64,000 nucleotides of DNA from Moniliella sp. 'wahieum' (Eukaryota > Basidiomycota > Moniliellomycetes > Moniliellales > Moniliellaceae): the NCBI GenBank assembly GCA_003971905.1, contig RSEE01000047.1:248001-312000 (forward strand). Direction: 5' to 3'. A program made the position numbers and the translations under genes. The notes beneath the pieces were generated by a model. It was not told where the DNA came from, did not search any database, and saw only the letters and a program-made list of their open reading frames with translations. Shown here one piece after another: positions 1-11,335 of this stretch. Every line of letters begins with the position of its first letter. Position 1 is the first letter of the stretch.

Positions 1-2
1 CG

Positions 3-1071
3 GTTGGGCGCCCCCTCCCCACCCGGGCTCCAATCAGTCCGCTCATCCAAGCCGGTCTCAATGCCGCTAGCGAGGTGCACAAGGCCAAGCAAGCTCTCCC
101 ACCAAAACCTACATGACAATTCAGCGCAGCACCAAGAAGCCCAAGTCGCTGAGGAGCAAGCATGGTGCTCGTTCCGATACCAGGCCCGAGCCTGGATCAG
201 GACCAGGTCCCACTTCCAGTGTTGGGGGTGGTACTTCCATCTCCAACGCTGGTCCACCCATTTTGGTGGCCCCACAGCCGCGACATGCCACTGCTGGGAA
301 TGATCTCACGTCTTCGCTCTACAAAAAGAAAGCAGAGGAAGATGGGATCAAGAGCCATGAGAGCGTTCGCTCAACATACACGGGACGGAGCAAACAATCA
401 TCTCATCGGTTAAACGAGCGCTTCTCCGAGCCGCCTGTCGGGAGGGGTGGCCATGGAGGGGCTGCTGGGTTCGCATCTTGCCACCCTGGGTGCTGGCGGT
501 CGACCGAAATCGCGAGTTTCGACCCGGGCTGCTCGCTACGCCCTTCTTCGTTCCATCCTGAGACTCGTGGCGGGTCTCACAAGAGTCGTGCCGCCGGAAC
601 AAATACGAGTACGGGTACGGACACAGGTCCGGCGCGGGGTTCCCGAGGAGCATCTGTTGGCCCTGTACCCAATGGCTGCAGGACCAGGATGCGATCCAAC
701 CTCCGTTGGGACAGCACCTGGCGCCTAGCCAGTCGATGAGCAGTATCGGTAGCTCCCACAATCTCCTATCCCCTCGCATACAAGGGATGATGATTCCTGG
801 CTGGGCAGCGTTGCCCCAGGCGCCTCTGATGATAGGATCGGTGGCGCCGAGTAGCGTGGAGGTGCCATTGGGTGCAAGAGCAGAGCGAGGCACGCGACGT
901 GTCTGTTACCTCTCACAGCTCGGGCGTGCCTTCCCAGTTTCTTCTGCTTGCTGCGCCTACTCGCATCTCAGGCTGGTGTCTGTGCTCGGGGAACGGCGCC
1001 GGATCCTTTCCCAATTTCCACTAAGTACACATGAGGACACGGAATTAAATGGTCTCCTCGATCCTGGGTAA
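3..1071 (+). CDS. Unrecognised protein, 5' partial, frame-broken
   Basis: A protein-like stretch enters from the left edge in frame 3 (ending near position 113 at a TGA). It appears to continue in frame 2 (113-440) and later in frame 1 up to the stop at 1071. The residues are low-complexity (Gly, Ser, Pro and Gln rich), as is common in disordered fungal proteins. No domain or catalytic motif is visible. The frame changes are inferred from where plausible residues continue, so exon-intron structure and sequence errors cannot be separated here. The opposite strand also has a 181-residue open frame (348-893), but its composition looks like an antisense shadow. The coding call itself is tentative. 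Confidence 0.25.
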
Positions 1072-1290
1072 TTTTTCGTGCCTTCTGTGTCTTTCTTCCT
1101 GCGTTTGCTCGGCATTCCATCCTATTTGGCAAGAGCGTGGCGCACAACGCTCTGTTCTACCAAAAACCAACGCTGCCCTATATTTTCGACCCGCTTTGGG
1201 TATCTAACTTTTGTGCCCCTACCCCTTTGTACCCCCTATGTTTCTCCCCATCTATCCCACACTGCGCACGCGTGGAGTTGTCCGGTCTTG

Positions 1291-1320
1291 TGCTGTTGCT
1301 GTTGCTGCTGTTGCTGTTGC
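1291..1320. repeat. GCTGTT microsatellite
   Basis: About five imperfect copies of a CTGTTG hexamer lie between the two unrecognised left-hand gene fragments. It is in no recognisable coding sequence, and the open frames across it translate to leucine, cysteine or glutamine runs typical of microsatellite shadows. Confidence 0.6.
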
Positions 1321-1462
1321 GCTCTGTACTCTTTATCGTCTCCTTTGCGGGAGCCCATGTTCCGTGCCCACTGAAGGGCAGACGCAGTCCCTAATGATGT
1401 GCTTGCCCCAAGCCGTCCTGTTGGCTGTTGGTGTTGCAGGAGAAGTAGTGTAGCCCGCGTAC

Positions 1463-1546
1463 CTTGATGCTTGAAGCTTGAAGCTTGACGTGTGACGTGT
1501 GACGCTTGATGCATGACGCTTGATGCATGATGCTTGATGCATGATG
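1463..1546. repeat. Palindromic-word array (AAGCTT / ATGCAT / CACGTC words)
   Basis: Tandem short words built around the palindromes AAGCTT and ATGCAT, interspersed with TGACG words. The same vocabulary recurs in most intergenic regions of this window (near 9.15, 10.2, 11.0, 46.9 and 52.9 kb). No gene is seen between 1072 and about 1640. Confidence 0.6.
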
Positions 1547-2090
1547 GTTCCATGGCAAAGAGGAGGCAGGCAAGTCGTGCGACCCAGAAGCAGTCCTCTT
1601 GCTGACACTTCTGTCTGACGTAAGGCGCACATCACGTGACCGGGGCCGCACCTTGGCTGCTGCTTGCTCTGCCGACTGCGGGCGACCGTCTCTGCGGCCG
1701 TCATTGCGGACAATGCAAGGCCAGCCCGGCCGGTACAGGCCGTGGCGAGTCGCGCGTCGGAGCAGCGGCTGCGATGCCGGCGGGTGTGGGAGGTGGTGTC
1801 GCATCCGGATCCAGCATCGGTGCTGGCACCACCAGCACCAGCGCCGCGCGGCTGCCCCCCGCTCTGCCGCTCGCTCGCAAACCCGCGCTCGCCGACGAGC
1901 TTGGGGGGAGCGCGAGCCAGGTGTTGTTCCCAAGGCAGCCGAGGTGCATCCGCCAAGCATGTGGGCGCCCGTCGCACCTGGCGTGTCCGATGGAGCTATG
2001 TAGGAACAAGCGAGGCCAACTACCCGTTCCTTCGCTCCTTGTGTCTCCGCAACATTTCTTCTCTCGCCCGAACCGCCGGCTGCGGACCTG

Positions 2091-2843
2091 TTGCTCCTTG
2101 CCGAGGAACAGAGGACCACCATCACCCATTTTAATCTGGCCCCCGATCCTGTTGTCATCCCCCGGGCGGGGGGGGACTGGACCACACTCTCGGACGGCAC
2201 GAATCATCCGAACCGCCTGTCGGTCGCCATGGGCGAGACCGAGTCGGACGTGCTCAACGTGCCTGGGATCGAAACGTTCATGTCCCCCTGGTTGACCATG
2301 ATCCGTTTTTGGATGATGTCCCTCACACCCAACTGGTGGATCCGCTCAGCATCTTTTGGTCGTCGTCCAACATTGTTCGGTCCATCATCAGCCCGCATAC
2401 GATCCAACGCGTCTGGAAGCACTGGTGGACGTACGCAACCACCCAACGGCAATCGTGGATGTGTAGGTGCCGCTTCCAGCTTGTTTTCGCTTCTTTCCCC
2501 CACTGACCTTGACCTTGTGATGATTAGATCGGGCGTGCACGAAGTGGGGGTCGTGGTGGGCTGTCTGCGCAAGCTGCAGCTATGGAACTTTGCTGGAATC
2601 TTGATTGAGTATCGTACGTTGCCGGGAGCCGAGCTCGGCCCGAACACGAACGGTTTATCGAAGTACGTCGTTCCTCTGAGTTGCATGGACTTGATCTACT
2701 TACTCATCCGCCCCCCCTCCTCCCCCCTCTCCTATCAGACGTTCGACATCGACTCGCTCACCTTACCTCCCGAACCGTTCATACCCAAGTGGTTGCTCTA
2801 CCGCCCCAAAGGCGCAGCCCGATCCCGGAGGAAGCCAACTTAG
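2091..2843 (+). CDS. Unrecognised protein, C-terminal part
   Basis: Plausible coding sequence begins upstream (perhaps near 1640) and is best seen from 2091, where frame 3 runs to about 2290 and then frame 2 gives a Trp-rich segment (2309-2460). After a probable intron (about 2461-2527) the frame reads on to a second probable intron with donor GTACGT near 2665 and acceptor CAG at about 2739. It ends at the TAG at 2841-2843 with a basic tail. One frameshift near 2290-2310 is needed. No family was recognised. The stop lies only 34 bases from the stop of the convergent ChaC gene. Confidence 0.3.
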   Translation: MLLAEEQRTTITHFNLAPDPVVIPRAGGDWTTLSDGTNHPNRLSVAMGETESDVLNVPGIETFMSPWLTMIRFWMMSLTPNWWIRSASFGRRPTLFGPSSARIRSNASGSTGGRTQPPNGNRGCVGAASSLFSLLSPTDLDLVMIRSGVHEVGVVVGCLRKLQLWNFAGILIEYRTLPGAELGPNTNGLSKYVVPLSCMDLIYLLIRPPSSPLSYQTFDIDSLTLPPEPFIPKWLLYRPKGAARSRRKPT

Positions 2844-2877
2844 CAAATATGTAGCATGAATAACACTCTTCTCCTCC

Positions 2878-3635
2878 TCAGCGTCTCTTGTTCTTCTTTT
2901 TGGGTTTCTTGACAGGCTGGGGAGTTGGTTGCGGGGATGGAGGGAGAGAAGGGGCAGGGATAGGAGGCGTCCATTCAGACAGTCCTCGATCAGCGGCATC
3001 TTGTTGCCGTAGAGCAAGCACGCGGTCTTCCAAGTCAAATAGGTAACTGTCCTTGACATGGTCGCCCAAGTGCCGGACGGCTCGTCCGCAGTGCGCAGGA
3101 GATAATCGTCGTTCCGCCCACTTGGACCCGAGGTGTGAAGATGCGCTCAGCCAGCTCGTCCACCGGCTCGGGCCCAACAAAAGCTGGGTTGTCGGGCAAA
3201 CCGACATAGAAACACATTGTCCAACCTTTCTCCTCGCTTGCCCACACCGTTACCGTGTTTCGGTGTACCCGTTCTTCTCCCGCCAGTCCAAGTACCCTTT
3301 CACCGCCTCTGCATGAGCAGGGTCGATGGTAAAGCTGTACCCCCACACGATACCCCCTCGGGGGGCTTTCGCCACTCGCTCGTGCCAGTCTTTGGCGGTA
3401 ACAAGGGTTACCACCCGTCCGGGCCGTGCTGGGGTGCCTCTGTGGTCGATGGACGCTGAGCAAAGCGTCGCGCATAGCCTTTGATGAAGCCTGGCGTCGC
3501 ACCAATCACGTGGGGCGGGGGACGGAAGATAAGACTCCCATAGCCAAACACGTCAAACGAGCCTTCAGGTCGCTCGGTAAGGATGGGCAAGTCGGATGCA
3601 GGCACTGCTGGGGCAGCTAACAAGTCGGCATGCAT
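2878..3635 (-). CDS. ChaC-type gamma-glutamylcyclotransferase
   Basis: Cytosolic enzyme family that cleaves gamma-glutamyl groups, usually from glutathione, releasing 5-oxoproline. The signature FGYGSLIFRPP lies about 30 residues after the first Met. It is followed by family hallmarks of the ChaC fold: DHRGTPARPGRVVTL, a GIVWGYSF strand, YLDWREKNGYTETR, YVGLPDNPAFVGPEP and a final DLEDRV helix, then a Pro-rich tail ending in a lysine-rich KKPKKKNKRR. These blocks sit in different frames. At least four single-base losses, near 3455, 3265, 3140 and 3075, must be allowed to read through. Every block is otherwise well conserved, which argues for sequence error rather than decay. In frame upstream of Met 3635 the reading continues into the preceding J-protein gene, so the true start is unsure. 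Length of about 250 residues is normal for the family with a tail. Confidence 0.8.
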
Positions 3636-5139
3636 CTTTTCGTACTCGGGCGAATTCCATAGACTCTCCTCAGCCGAGCCCGGGGTAGGGCACCGTGTTG
3701 GAGGCCAGGTGAAGGCGTCACTTCTTCATCCTCCGAACCTTGAAGGGCAGCAGCAGCTGCTGCCGCTTTGCGTTGCGCTTTTGCCTTCTTCTTGGACTTT
3801 TTGCTCTGTCCCGGCGCTGGTGCTTCGTCATCAGAGACATCCCTGCATCTCGTGTGCCAAGATCTACCTCGTTCAACTGAACTTTTTCTCGTCTGCTTCA
3901 TCTCCCGCTGGAGGCGTCGAACTTGCTGATGTTCTTGCTGTGCTCATGGTTGCGCAAAGGCTCGGAGCGGAAGAACTTGTCACACGCAAAGCAGGTAAAC
4001 TCGTTTGGGTCGCCCCATTCAACCTGGTCCGCAGCACCTTCGCCAGCTTCGGCTTCAGCATCCGCCCCCTCTACCCATCGGGACCTTCGTCTCTATCAAT
4101 CGCCTCGCCATCCGACGAATCAAACTCGGAGTCGAGGAATGCGTCGTGCTCTTCCCATGCTTGGCGTTCAGCAGCATACTTGGCTGCTGCCTCTTGCCGC
4201 TCGCGCTGCCGAGCTGCCGCCTCCTCCCGCGCCTGCTGTTGCCGCTTTTGTTGGGCTGACGGCTCGGCGGCCATGCGTTTGGAGTACTCTTGGAACCGAG
4301 GATCGCGCTTGCGCACAAACGAAGCGAGAGCATGGACAGTGTCGTTATACTCCCGCCGCGCCCGATCACGCGCTTTTTTGTTGTCCTTCTCCATCAACCT
4401 CTTGAGCCGACGATCGGGGGGTCCGAGGCGCGGTACTGATCTGCCCAGCCAAAGCTCTTGCGGGTGTGGAAATTGAGCCAGGCATCGTAAAAGTCCTTGA
4501 CTTGGGGGCCGCTATGATCCCGGGGCAGTACATATGCGTCTTGAAGACCCCCAAAGAGAGGGTATTCGATTGGATCGCCATTGTCCTCTCCGGGGTAAGG
4601 AGTGGCAAGCGTTCCTCCTCTGCCAACCGCTCAAAGAGACGGCGATACGTCCCGTAGAAGCCGCTGCTCTCTGCCACTTCGGGTCGTAGCTGCGCTTCGG
4701 ACGCAAAGCTCGGATCAAAGAACTTCATCAGATGACGCACCGTCAATCCTGGGCCGGAAGGTTTGGCTGGAGCTTGCGGGTTTGCCTGTGCGCAGGTCAT
4801 GGAACGTAGCCGGGTCGACGTCCTCCTCGTCCTCGTCGGCAGCCAGGTCGTCGTTTTGTGGGTATCGTACCATGCACGTCCTGTTCGTCACTGAGGACCT
4901 CATATGCGCTTGGATCAAATGAAAGCGCCGATTGGCTTCTCCTCCTCGCCTCGGTTCTTGTCGGGGTGGTGGACAAGAGCCAGCTTGCGAAACGCCTTGC
5001 GCACCTCGGCCTCCGTCGCGGTCTCCTCGATGCCCAGCAGGGCATAGTAGTCCTTGGCACTGGGGCCCCCGGGCCACGCAGCATCGGGAACATCGCCTGG
5101 AGTTGCACCCCCTCGACTCGTCGACGCAGCAGCACCCAT
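3617..5139 (-). CDS. Jjj1/DNAJC21-like J-domain protein
   Basis: Cytosolic Hsp70 co-chaperone family which in yeast (Jjj1) acts in recycling 60S ribosomal export factors. Start Met at 5139. The J domain (residues about 27-95) has [14 protein letters not shown], an [10 protein letters not shown] loop with the HPD that stimulates Hsp70 ATPase, and [10 protein letters not shown]. Next come an acidic DEDEED stretch, the family block DFYDAW..FHTRKSF, a long basic coiled helix (4397 to 4140), and a U1-type C2H2 finger near 3990-3930 ([19 protein letters not shown]). Lys- and Ala-rich sequence follows, and the second C-terminal finger of Jjj1 was not found. Five or more single-base losses are needed, near 4930, 4895, 4875, 4855 and 4800-4400. 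In its last open frame the stop falls at 3617, inside the ChaC gene, so overlap or fusion must be considered. Confidence 0.8.
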
Positions 5140-6008
5140 GCCTAAAGAAGCGGGTCAAGTGCAAGATCCAAGGGCGGGACACTGGTGGTTGGTCCAAGTA
5201 AAAGCGCTCTCATCTCTCACAAGTAGCCAATGGCAGGCCGGCGAAGTGAAAAATTAGGTCATCGACCCGCTGCTCCGTCCCGCCGGGTGATCGACGGATG
5301 ATCCCCAGGCGCTATGCACATCGTCCCGGCTATAATATGCTACGCGTGCTATATAGGCCCAGCTGGGCCCGCGGCGCCTCTCCGCTTCAACCAGCTCGGC
5401 CGATCAGGCGCGCGTGCCTTCGTTCTCGTTTGCAAGCCAGCTGTCGGGCGGGATTCGCTGTGCTCCGATCCTCGTCCCCGCCTCCGTTCCCGTGACATGC
5501 AGTCCTGGCCAAGCTCTCCTTTCCACCGTGCACTCTCTGCCGGGCTGCCGTTAAAGGAGGATTAGATCCGTCATCAGCAGTGCACATGCACCCATCGCCT
5601 CGTCAAGAGCGTTGTGGTCCTGCTCTCTTTTTTCCCACCTCCTCTCAACGCCCTGCTCACCTTCAAGCGTATCGTCAGCTAGTCCGCATCTGCTCTTGGC
5701 GTCTATATAGATACGTAACCAGCCTGCCGTACCATCAAACTGACCAACGGAAGAGAGTTCAACTGGGTCTGCATTTTAGACCGGGGGAGGGTCTGGCTAC
5801 TTTTGGTAAATAAGCGCTAGAAGCCAACATAAAGCAGGGACAGGCCCTCGCGCGTGACCTGACATATCATGTGTATGTGGAGCGAAGTCACGCGCGTGGC
5901 GCTTGGCTAACAGACGACGGCAGTCGGACCATGATTCCCCCTCTCGTCCAGCGAGAGAGCAGTTCAAGCAGGCAAGAGGTGCGGGGCCAAAGGGGAAACG
6001 CTGTGGGT
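5140..6008. other. Intergenic region, no gene seen
   Basis: Region between the J-protein start and the WOPR gene end. It holds AT-rich TATA-like stretches near 5331-5356 and 5705. These could serve the minus-strand J-protein, but none is well placed. The short open frames here have no recognisable content. Confidence 0.5.
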
Positions 6009-8047
6009 TCACCCAAACGGTCCGAGATAGTACCGATCCTCAAGCCGCGGGGGGGGATGAGGATGAGAACCACTATTGTCAGAGGCGGTCGGCTGGCCAG
6101 CCAAAACATCAACGGGCTCCAACCCTTCTCCCGCCCCGGTAGGAGCTGGACGCCAGGCAGAGTACATCCCCATCGGGCCCGTTTCGAGCGGGCCCGAAGT
6201 CAGAGAACGCGAGAAGGGCATAGTGCTTGTTGAATGCGAATCGGAAGGTGCGGAGAAGGAGGGAGGGAGGCGGGGTGATGAGCTGTGACTTGGTGTAACT
6301 GCTGCGTTTGTTCAGGTACCTGCGAAGTGGAAGGGGACGAGGTCGAGGTCATGGGCTGTAAGGCAAGAGCATGAGTAAGAGCAGAAGGCTTGCTAGCCAT
6401 CAGGTTTGGCTCAGGATTCGGGTGGGAGCGGTAGGAATACATCGGGCCCGACGGAAGGGCCTGATGAACGAGTAAGGGGGGATAGAAGGTCTCGGCAGAT
6501 AGATCAGCGGGCGGGGGACCGTGTGGTGTATATGTCAAACCAGAGGGGTTAACCTCCAAGCCCCGTCCCGTAGCAGAGTAGGGAAGAGAAGCATATGCTC
6601 CTCCCGATGTTCCAGGGGATGTGGAAGAAGAGGCAAGGTGGGACTCGTGGGCTTGGTTCGATGGGCCGGCAGGAACCGTGAACCCTGGAGGTTGAAGGAT
6701 AGGGGAAGGGGGAGCATGACCCTGTGGGGGAAGAGCGGGAGTGGAGGCGGCCGTTGCGGAGGCAGAGGAGAAAGAGGTTGGCAAAGTAGGTCTGCGCTCC
6801 TCCAGGAACGAGGCTGGAATGTGGCCCACGTCAGGCTCACTCACGTAGAGGAGGGTCCCGTCGTCAGCACGGCGCGTTTGGGGCGGCACTCGAAATTTGG
6901 AAGGGGGGTGAAGTAGATCTGGCGAGAGGGACAGTGTGCGAAGCGACGTCTCTGACGGGACACGGAGGCGATTGGCCCAAACATCTTCCAGCGTATAATA
7001 CGACACGAGGTGGCAGGTCCCTCCATCCGTCTCGACGGAGATGGTCTACAAAGTGACTGGTTAGATGCCCGGCACTGATATGTCCTTTAGTCCATATCCC
7101 TGAAAAAGAACGTACCTTCTTACAGAGTCCTCGCTCCACAAAGGGGGAAGCGGCCGTAACGTGGGCCATAGCGCGGGACGCCTGCTCCTTCCGTCTCGGT
7201 GCAGAAGAAGGACGTGTCAAACGAGGGGTCAGAATATCGAGACTTGAATCAAGACTCCCCGTGCGCTCACGCCACGGGGCTTTTTTGTCCAACCCACGAC
7301 TGACAGGTGGTTGCATCTCTGCACCCCGTAGAGGCCCCACGCCTGAAACGGTGGCGGTGCCGCTTCGGGAAGCCAGGGCACTTGGACGTATCCGTGCGAC
7401 CGTGTTGGAATCAGGAGGGGATATGGTGCAAGTGGCCCGCCGTTTTGGCGGCAGGTTGGGCAGAGGGGAGGAGCCTTCCGATCTCTCAGGAAGCTGGTAG
7501 AATGTGGGGGGGGCAGGGGGTTCGGGAAGACGCCCAACAATAGGTGAGAAAGATTTGCGCTCAATCTGGCGGTAGACCTGGAGGAATAAAGATGGGTCAG
7601 CCTAAGCACATAGTGGCTTGAACGTCAAATCTTTAGCAGAGACGGAGGGGAGATACTCACGAGAAAGTTCTGGAGAATCCGACTAGGACTCCAGAGCAGC
7701 CCATCAGTCCAACGCTTAATGCCAGTCTCACGTTCATTGAAGATGAAGACCTGACCGGATCGGATCAGAGAGCGGCGTTCATCATCCCGCAAACGCCGCT
7801 GGATCAGGGGAATAAGCCCTTGTCGCACGGCTTCAAGAAGCAAGAGTGCATCCAGAGTTGTTGACACGTATCCTTCCCACGTGCTGGGTAATGGGGGCCG
7901 TGCGTGAGCGGGTACCTCCTGGGGCCGAAGAAGGGCGTAACTGTGCTGGATCGGCCCAAGGGCCGGCAGTGAGCGGGGCGGGAAGGAGCGGGGCGGGGAG
8001 GAGAGGGGTGGGAGGCAGCGCAGAGGGTGTAACAGTAGGATGAGCAT
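6009..8047 (-). CDS. WOPR-domain transcription regulator (Gti1/Pac2/Wor1 family)
   Basis: Fungus-specific DNA-binding regulators that switch morphology, sporulation or pathogenic programmes (Wor1, Ryp1, Gti1, Pac2). Exon 1 (8047-7661) holds WOPR part A: TWEGYVSTTLDALLLLEA, RRLRDDERRSLIRSGQVFIF, GIKRWTDGLLWSPSRI. Intron 7660-7578 (GTGAGT..CAG) splits it at LQNFL/VYRQIE. Exon 2 (7577-7116, 154 codons) is a Pro/Ser-rich linker. Intron 7115-7046 (GTACGT..TAG) leads to part B, TISVETDGGTCHLVSYYTLEDV, around residue 284. Both introns are phase 0 and the frame is clean through the DNA-binding halves. The linker of about 145 residues between the halves looks long. The tail is Pro/Ser-rich. One open frame stops at 6200, but plausible sequence goes on in the next frame to 6009, so a frameshift near 6215 is likely. 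The first Met is uncertain because 40 odd residues before the domain are compositionally strange. Confidence 0.85.
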
Positions 8048-8560
8048 TACTGCTGCGATTATCTGGCGTCTGGTCTAGATGACCAGGGGTCGGGACATGG
8101 AGAAAGGAATAGAGCGGGGTCAGGGCGAAAATGGCGTGCGGCAGAACTGGCCCGGTTCGACTGTTAGTCGTTCAATAGGAGGTTGTCGACTTGGGCAGCC
8201 GTGGCGTAGGGAAGGGCACGTGGGTCGTTTTGGATGAGGAGCCGATAATGTGTCGACTTCGTACAAGAGAGGATCGCCAGGCAACGCTCAATACCAGAGA
8301 GCGTGGCAGACGAGGGCGGGAAGGAACTGGAAATAGAGCAGGCGTGTAGGAAGGCAGGTTGAGCCCAGCAGGTGCATGTCGTTTCGTCCGACCAGCTGAG
8401 ATGAAGCAAAAGGCGTATACAGCAAACTTCAACGCCAAATCCCTACAACGAGCAGAGCAAGCGAGCGAGTGCGACCGCACACGTTGGTTGGGGGGGGTCG
8501 TTCGGGTGAGGCCGAGGGCCGAGGGAGCACCAAACGAACAGTGGTGCCGTGGGTAATACT

Positions 8561-8598
<38 letters not shown>

Positions 8599-9141
8599 CT
8601 AGGAAGGACTCCCACTCCACGGGCCACTGCACGGCAGAAGATGTGAATGCACCGGTAGATCCGAGGCACCCGAAAGGAGTTCTGGGGGGAAAAGAACAAG
8701 CCAAACACCAAATACGACACAAGTAGGCTTTGGTGTGTGGTGACAGCTCGGCAGTAAGCGCAGACCGATGATAATCCACAAAACTGCACCAAGATGGGGA
8801 GAAGAAGGATGCTGATGCGACTGAGGGCACAGTACCTAGGCACGGGTGGGGAGTAGTGCGCGCAGAAACCAGCAGCCAGACAAGTATCACAGCGGGCAAG
8901 GCACCACTGCGATCAATAACAGCGGAGCGGTATGAGCCGGGGGATCGAGGAAGACGCGGGCACCTCAGACGAGTGCTGGACTGAGCGCTGGTGCCAGTAA
9001 TAGGGCTGTGATAGCTGCGACGGGGGGGCACAGCAGACCCAGAGGAAAGAAGAACTCAAGGGGTGGTAGAAGAAAAAAGACGCTGTCATCGTTCGCAAAA
9101 AGGTTATGGCCGCGTGCGAGCATGGTGGCAGAAGGCCGATT
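8048..9141. other. Upstream region of the WOPR gene, no gene seen
   Basis: More than 1 kb upstream of the minus-strand WOPR gene with no recognisable coding sequence. The minus-strand open frames crossing it translate to leader-like or poly-proline peptides caused by the G run. WOPR regulators elsewhere (Wor1) have very long promoters, so this could be promoter and 5' leader. That is inference from family knowledge. Confidence 0.4.
8562..8598. repeat. 37-base poly-G run
   Basis: An uninterrupted run of 37 G on the plus strand (C on the WOPR sense strand), about 515 bases upstream of the first usable WOPR Met. It is the longest homopolymer in the window. Run length is usually unreliable in assemblies, so the true number may differ. 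Confidence 0.9.
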
Positions 9142-9180
9142 GAAGCTGCAAGCTTCACGTCAAGCTTCAAGCTTCAAGGC
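9142..9180. repeat. AAGCTT word array
   Basis: Repeated CAAGCTT and GCTTCAA words in tandem, the same vocabulary as at 1463-1546, 10165-10207 and 52860-52896. Confidence 0.55.
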
Positions 9181-11335
9181 GGGGCGAGACAACACTGGGC
9201 TCGGCCATGGAATGTGGAAGCCTCTCACATCTCAGATCTCGCCGCATACGGCGGCGGACTGTGCCTGTACGTCAGCCGAACCGTTTAAAGCTTAAAAGCA
9301 TAAGTTCTACCGTCTCCTAGTAAGGCGTAACGCGTAACGGGTAACCTGTAACAGGCAGGTAACCCCAAAAACCCACACGGCCTCAGACCTCAGGCTGAGG
9401 CTTCAAGCTTCGGAGGCTGAGGCGCCGAGGCCTCGCTGTTGTTGAATGTGTTCCCCAACGTGCAAGTGAAGCATAACGGTAGGCCGTATGGCCCAAGCAG
9501 GCTCACCGGACCAAGCCATCTGGCCACCGGCCCACGCCCCGGCGTGGCTGGCAAAGCTTGTGTTAACTTCCACTGCGCATGCTCCACGCTGGACACAGAT
9601 CTAGCTGCTATAATTAAGTTGCGGCCCGAACAGTGCCTGCATCCTACTGCCTCAGGCCCCAGTGTCCTCGGCACAGCGCTCAGCCTCAGCGCTCAGCCTC
9701 CGCGCTTGCTGATTAACTAACTTTCGCCCACATTGCTGGGCTCCTGCGGGTGATGTGATGCGGTGTGGGGGCAGGAAAGGACAATAGTGCGAAGCGGCTA
9801 TGACGCGTGTGAAACGGGATGTGTGACAGCATTGTTGGTGCTAGATGCGAGGTGGAACCTGGTGGAACATGGAAGGTGCCACAGGGCTTGTGGACCTCGT
9901 TTGGGACACCGAACCAGCCAGCGCCACTACAGTCCTACTCCTAAGACGCGTCTAGTAACTGCTATAGTAGCGATGTTGCGGACCCAAGTGGGGCGGACGG
10001 GATGAGATTCTGGGATCTAAGAATGTATCGGCCGAACCGATTCAACATGTCCAGTCGATTGTCGATGGCGGATGGTCGGTGTTGGCTGGGCAACCACACT
10101 ACGAGTCTCGTTCGTTCTCAGATCTGAGTACACCGAAGGTTGGTTGAACGTTCAGTTGAACCATGAAGCTCTTGAGGCTTGAAGAGCTTGAAGCTTGAAG
10201 CTTGAACGCTGGCGCTGAACGCGTTGAACTCTTCAGTCTGAGTTCTGAGTTCTCTGACTCGTACAGGCGTACTTCGTACTTCTTAACCATTACGCATTAC
10301 TCAGCACTCCAGCCGCAACTACCAAAGCTTTGATGCCTAGGGCGGCCGCAGTGGGTGGGGGCGGGGGCGAGGAGGGCCAGGCGTGGGACAGTCATGGTGT
10401 ATGGTGGCCGGTGCCGGTGGTACTCGATACAACGTTGCGACGGTCCGCACAAGCTTCGCAATTTGCCCGCTCCACTGTCACCCATGTCACAACTCACTGT
10501 GGTGCATGATGTGTCACATGCTCAACCTTAGGCCTTAGAGCTTAGTCCCTAGTCCCTAGTCCCTGGCCACATGCAACGAACGTCACACGCGTCACATGTC
10601 ACATGTCACACTGGACAAGACATCACTGGCAGCACGTCCCTCAGTGCCGCATGCCGCCCCCAACATTCAAATTCAACCGGCCCCCTGTTCTTGAGCTAAA
10701 CCCAATTGTGTCGCAAACATGCCGTTTGAAATTGCAGAATACTGCGATGCTATATGAAACTTTGCATGCCGTGGCATCCTATAGCGTCGGTGGTTCGTCA
10801 CGCACCACGCGCCACCTGAGGCTGCCTCACATGCTCATGCTCGCTGAATCTCTCTGTTCATTAATCTTTGAACACGCTGAACGTACGTTCTGATCCTGAT
10901 CGCTCAGCCTGGTCGCTCAGCCTGAGGTCACCGGCCTCACCAGTCAGGGCCTGAGCCTCAGTGGAGCCCCACAAGATCCCAAAGCTCACCAGCGTCTCGC
11001 GTCACGCGTCGCGTCATCCATCATGCATCATCCATCATGCGCATCATGCATCATGCATCATGCATCGCATGTCACATGTCACAACGCCACAACTGAAAGT
11101 TGAAAGTTCAATGTGACACGTGACAAGTGACACCAGTGACTAGTGACTAGTGACATGCAAGTCAGGCCACATGTCACATGTCATTATGTGTACCGTGTGA
11201 ACAGCAGACCAGACCATAAGAGGGGTAAGGAAGTTTTGAGTGGAGCGAAGAGGGGGCGGGGGTTCACGACACAGGACGGAGAGAGGAGACAGGAGACGGG
11301 AGGCCACGAGCACACGCGGGCTGCCCGCTGCGCCC
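9181..11335. other. Gene-poor region with short-word repeats
   Basis: No supportable gene. It holds an AAGCTTGA array at 10165-10207, CACATGT/ACGCGT words at 10581-10610, and CTGAGG/CAGGCT words around 9390-9430 and 10900-10960. A few open frames of up to about 96 residues show no recognisable motif. Confidence 0.5.
10991..11184. repeat. Mixed palindromic-word array
   Basis: Consecutive blocks of the palindromes ACGCGT, ATGCAT, ACATGT, CACGTG and ACTAGT. Each is repeated two to five times and joined by TCAC or TGAC spacers. The block order is irregular, so it is not a simple microsatellite. Confidence 0.65.

Noticed and set aside
10991-11184. CRISPR-like array
   Set aside because: No constant repeat/spacer pattern; the words are short palindromes in irregular order and the genome is eukaryotic.
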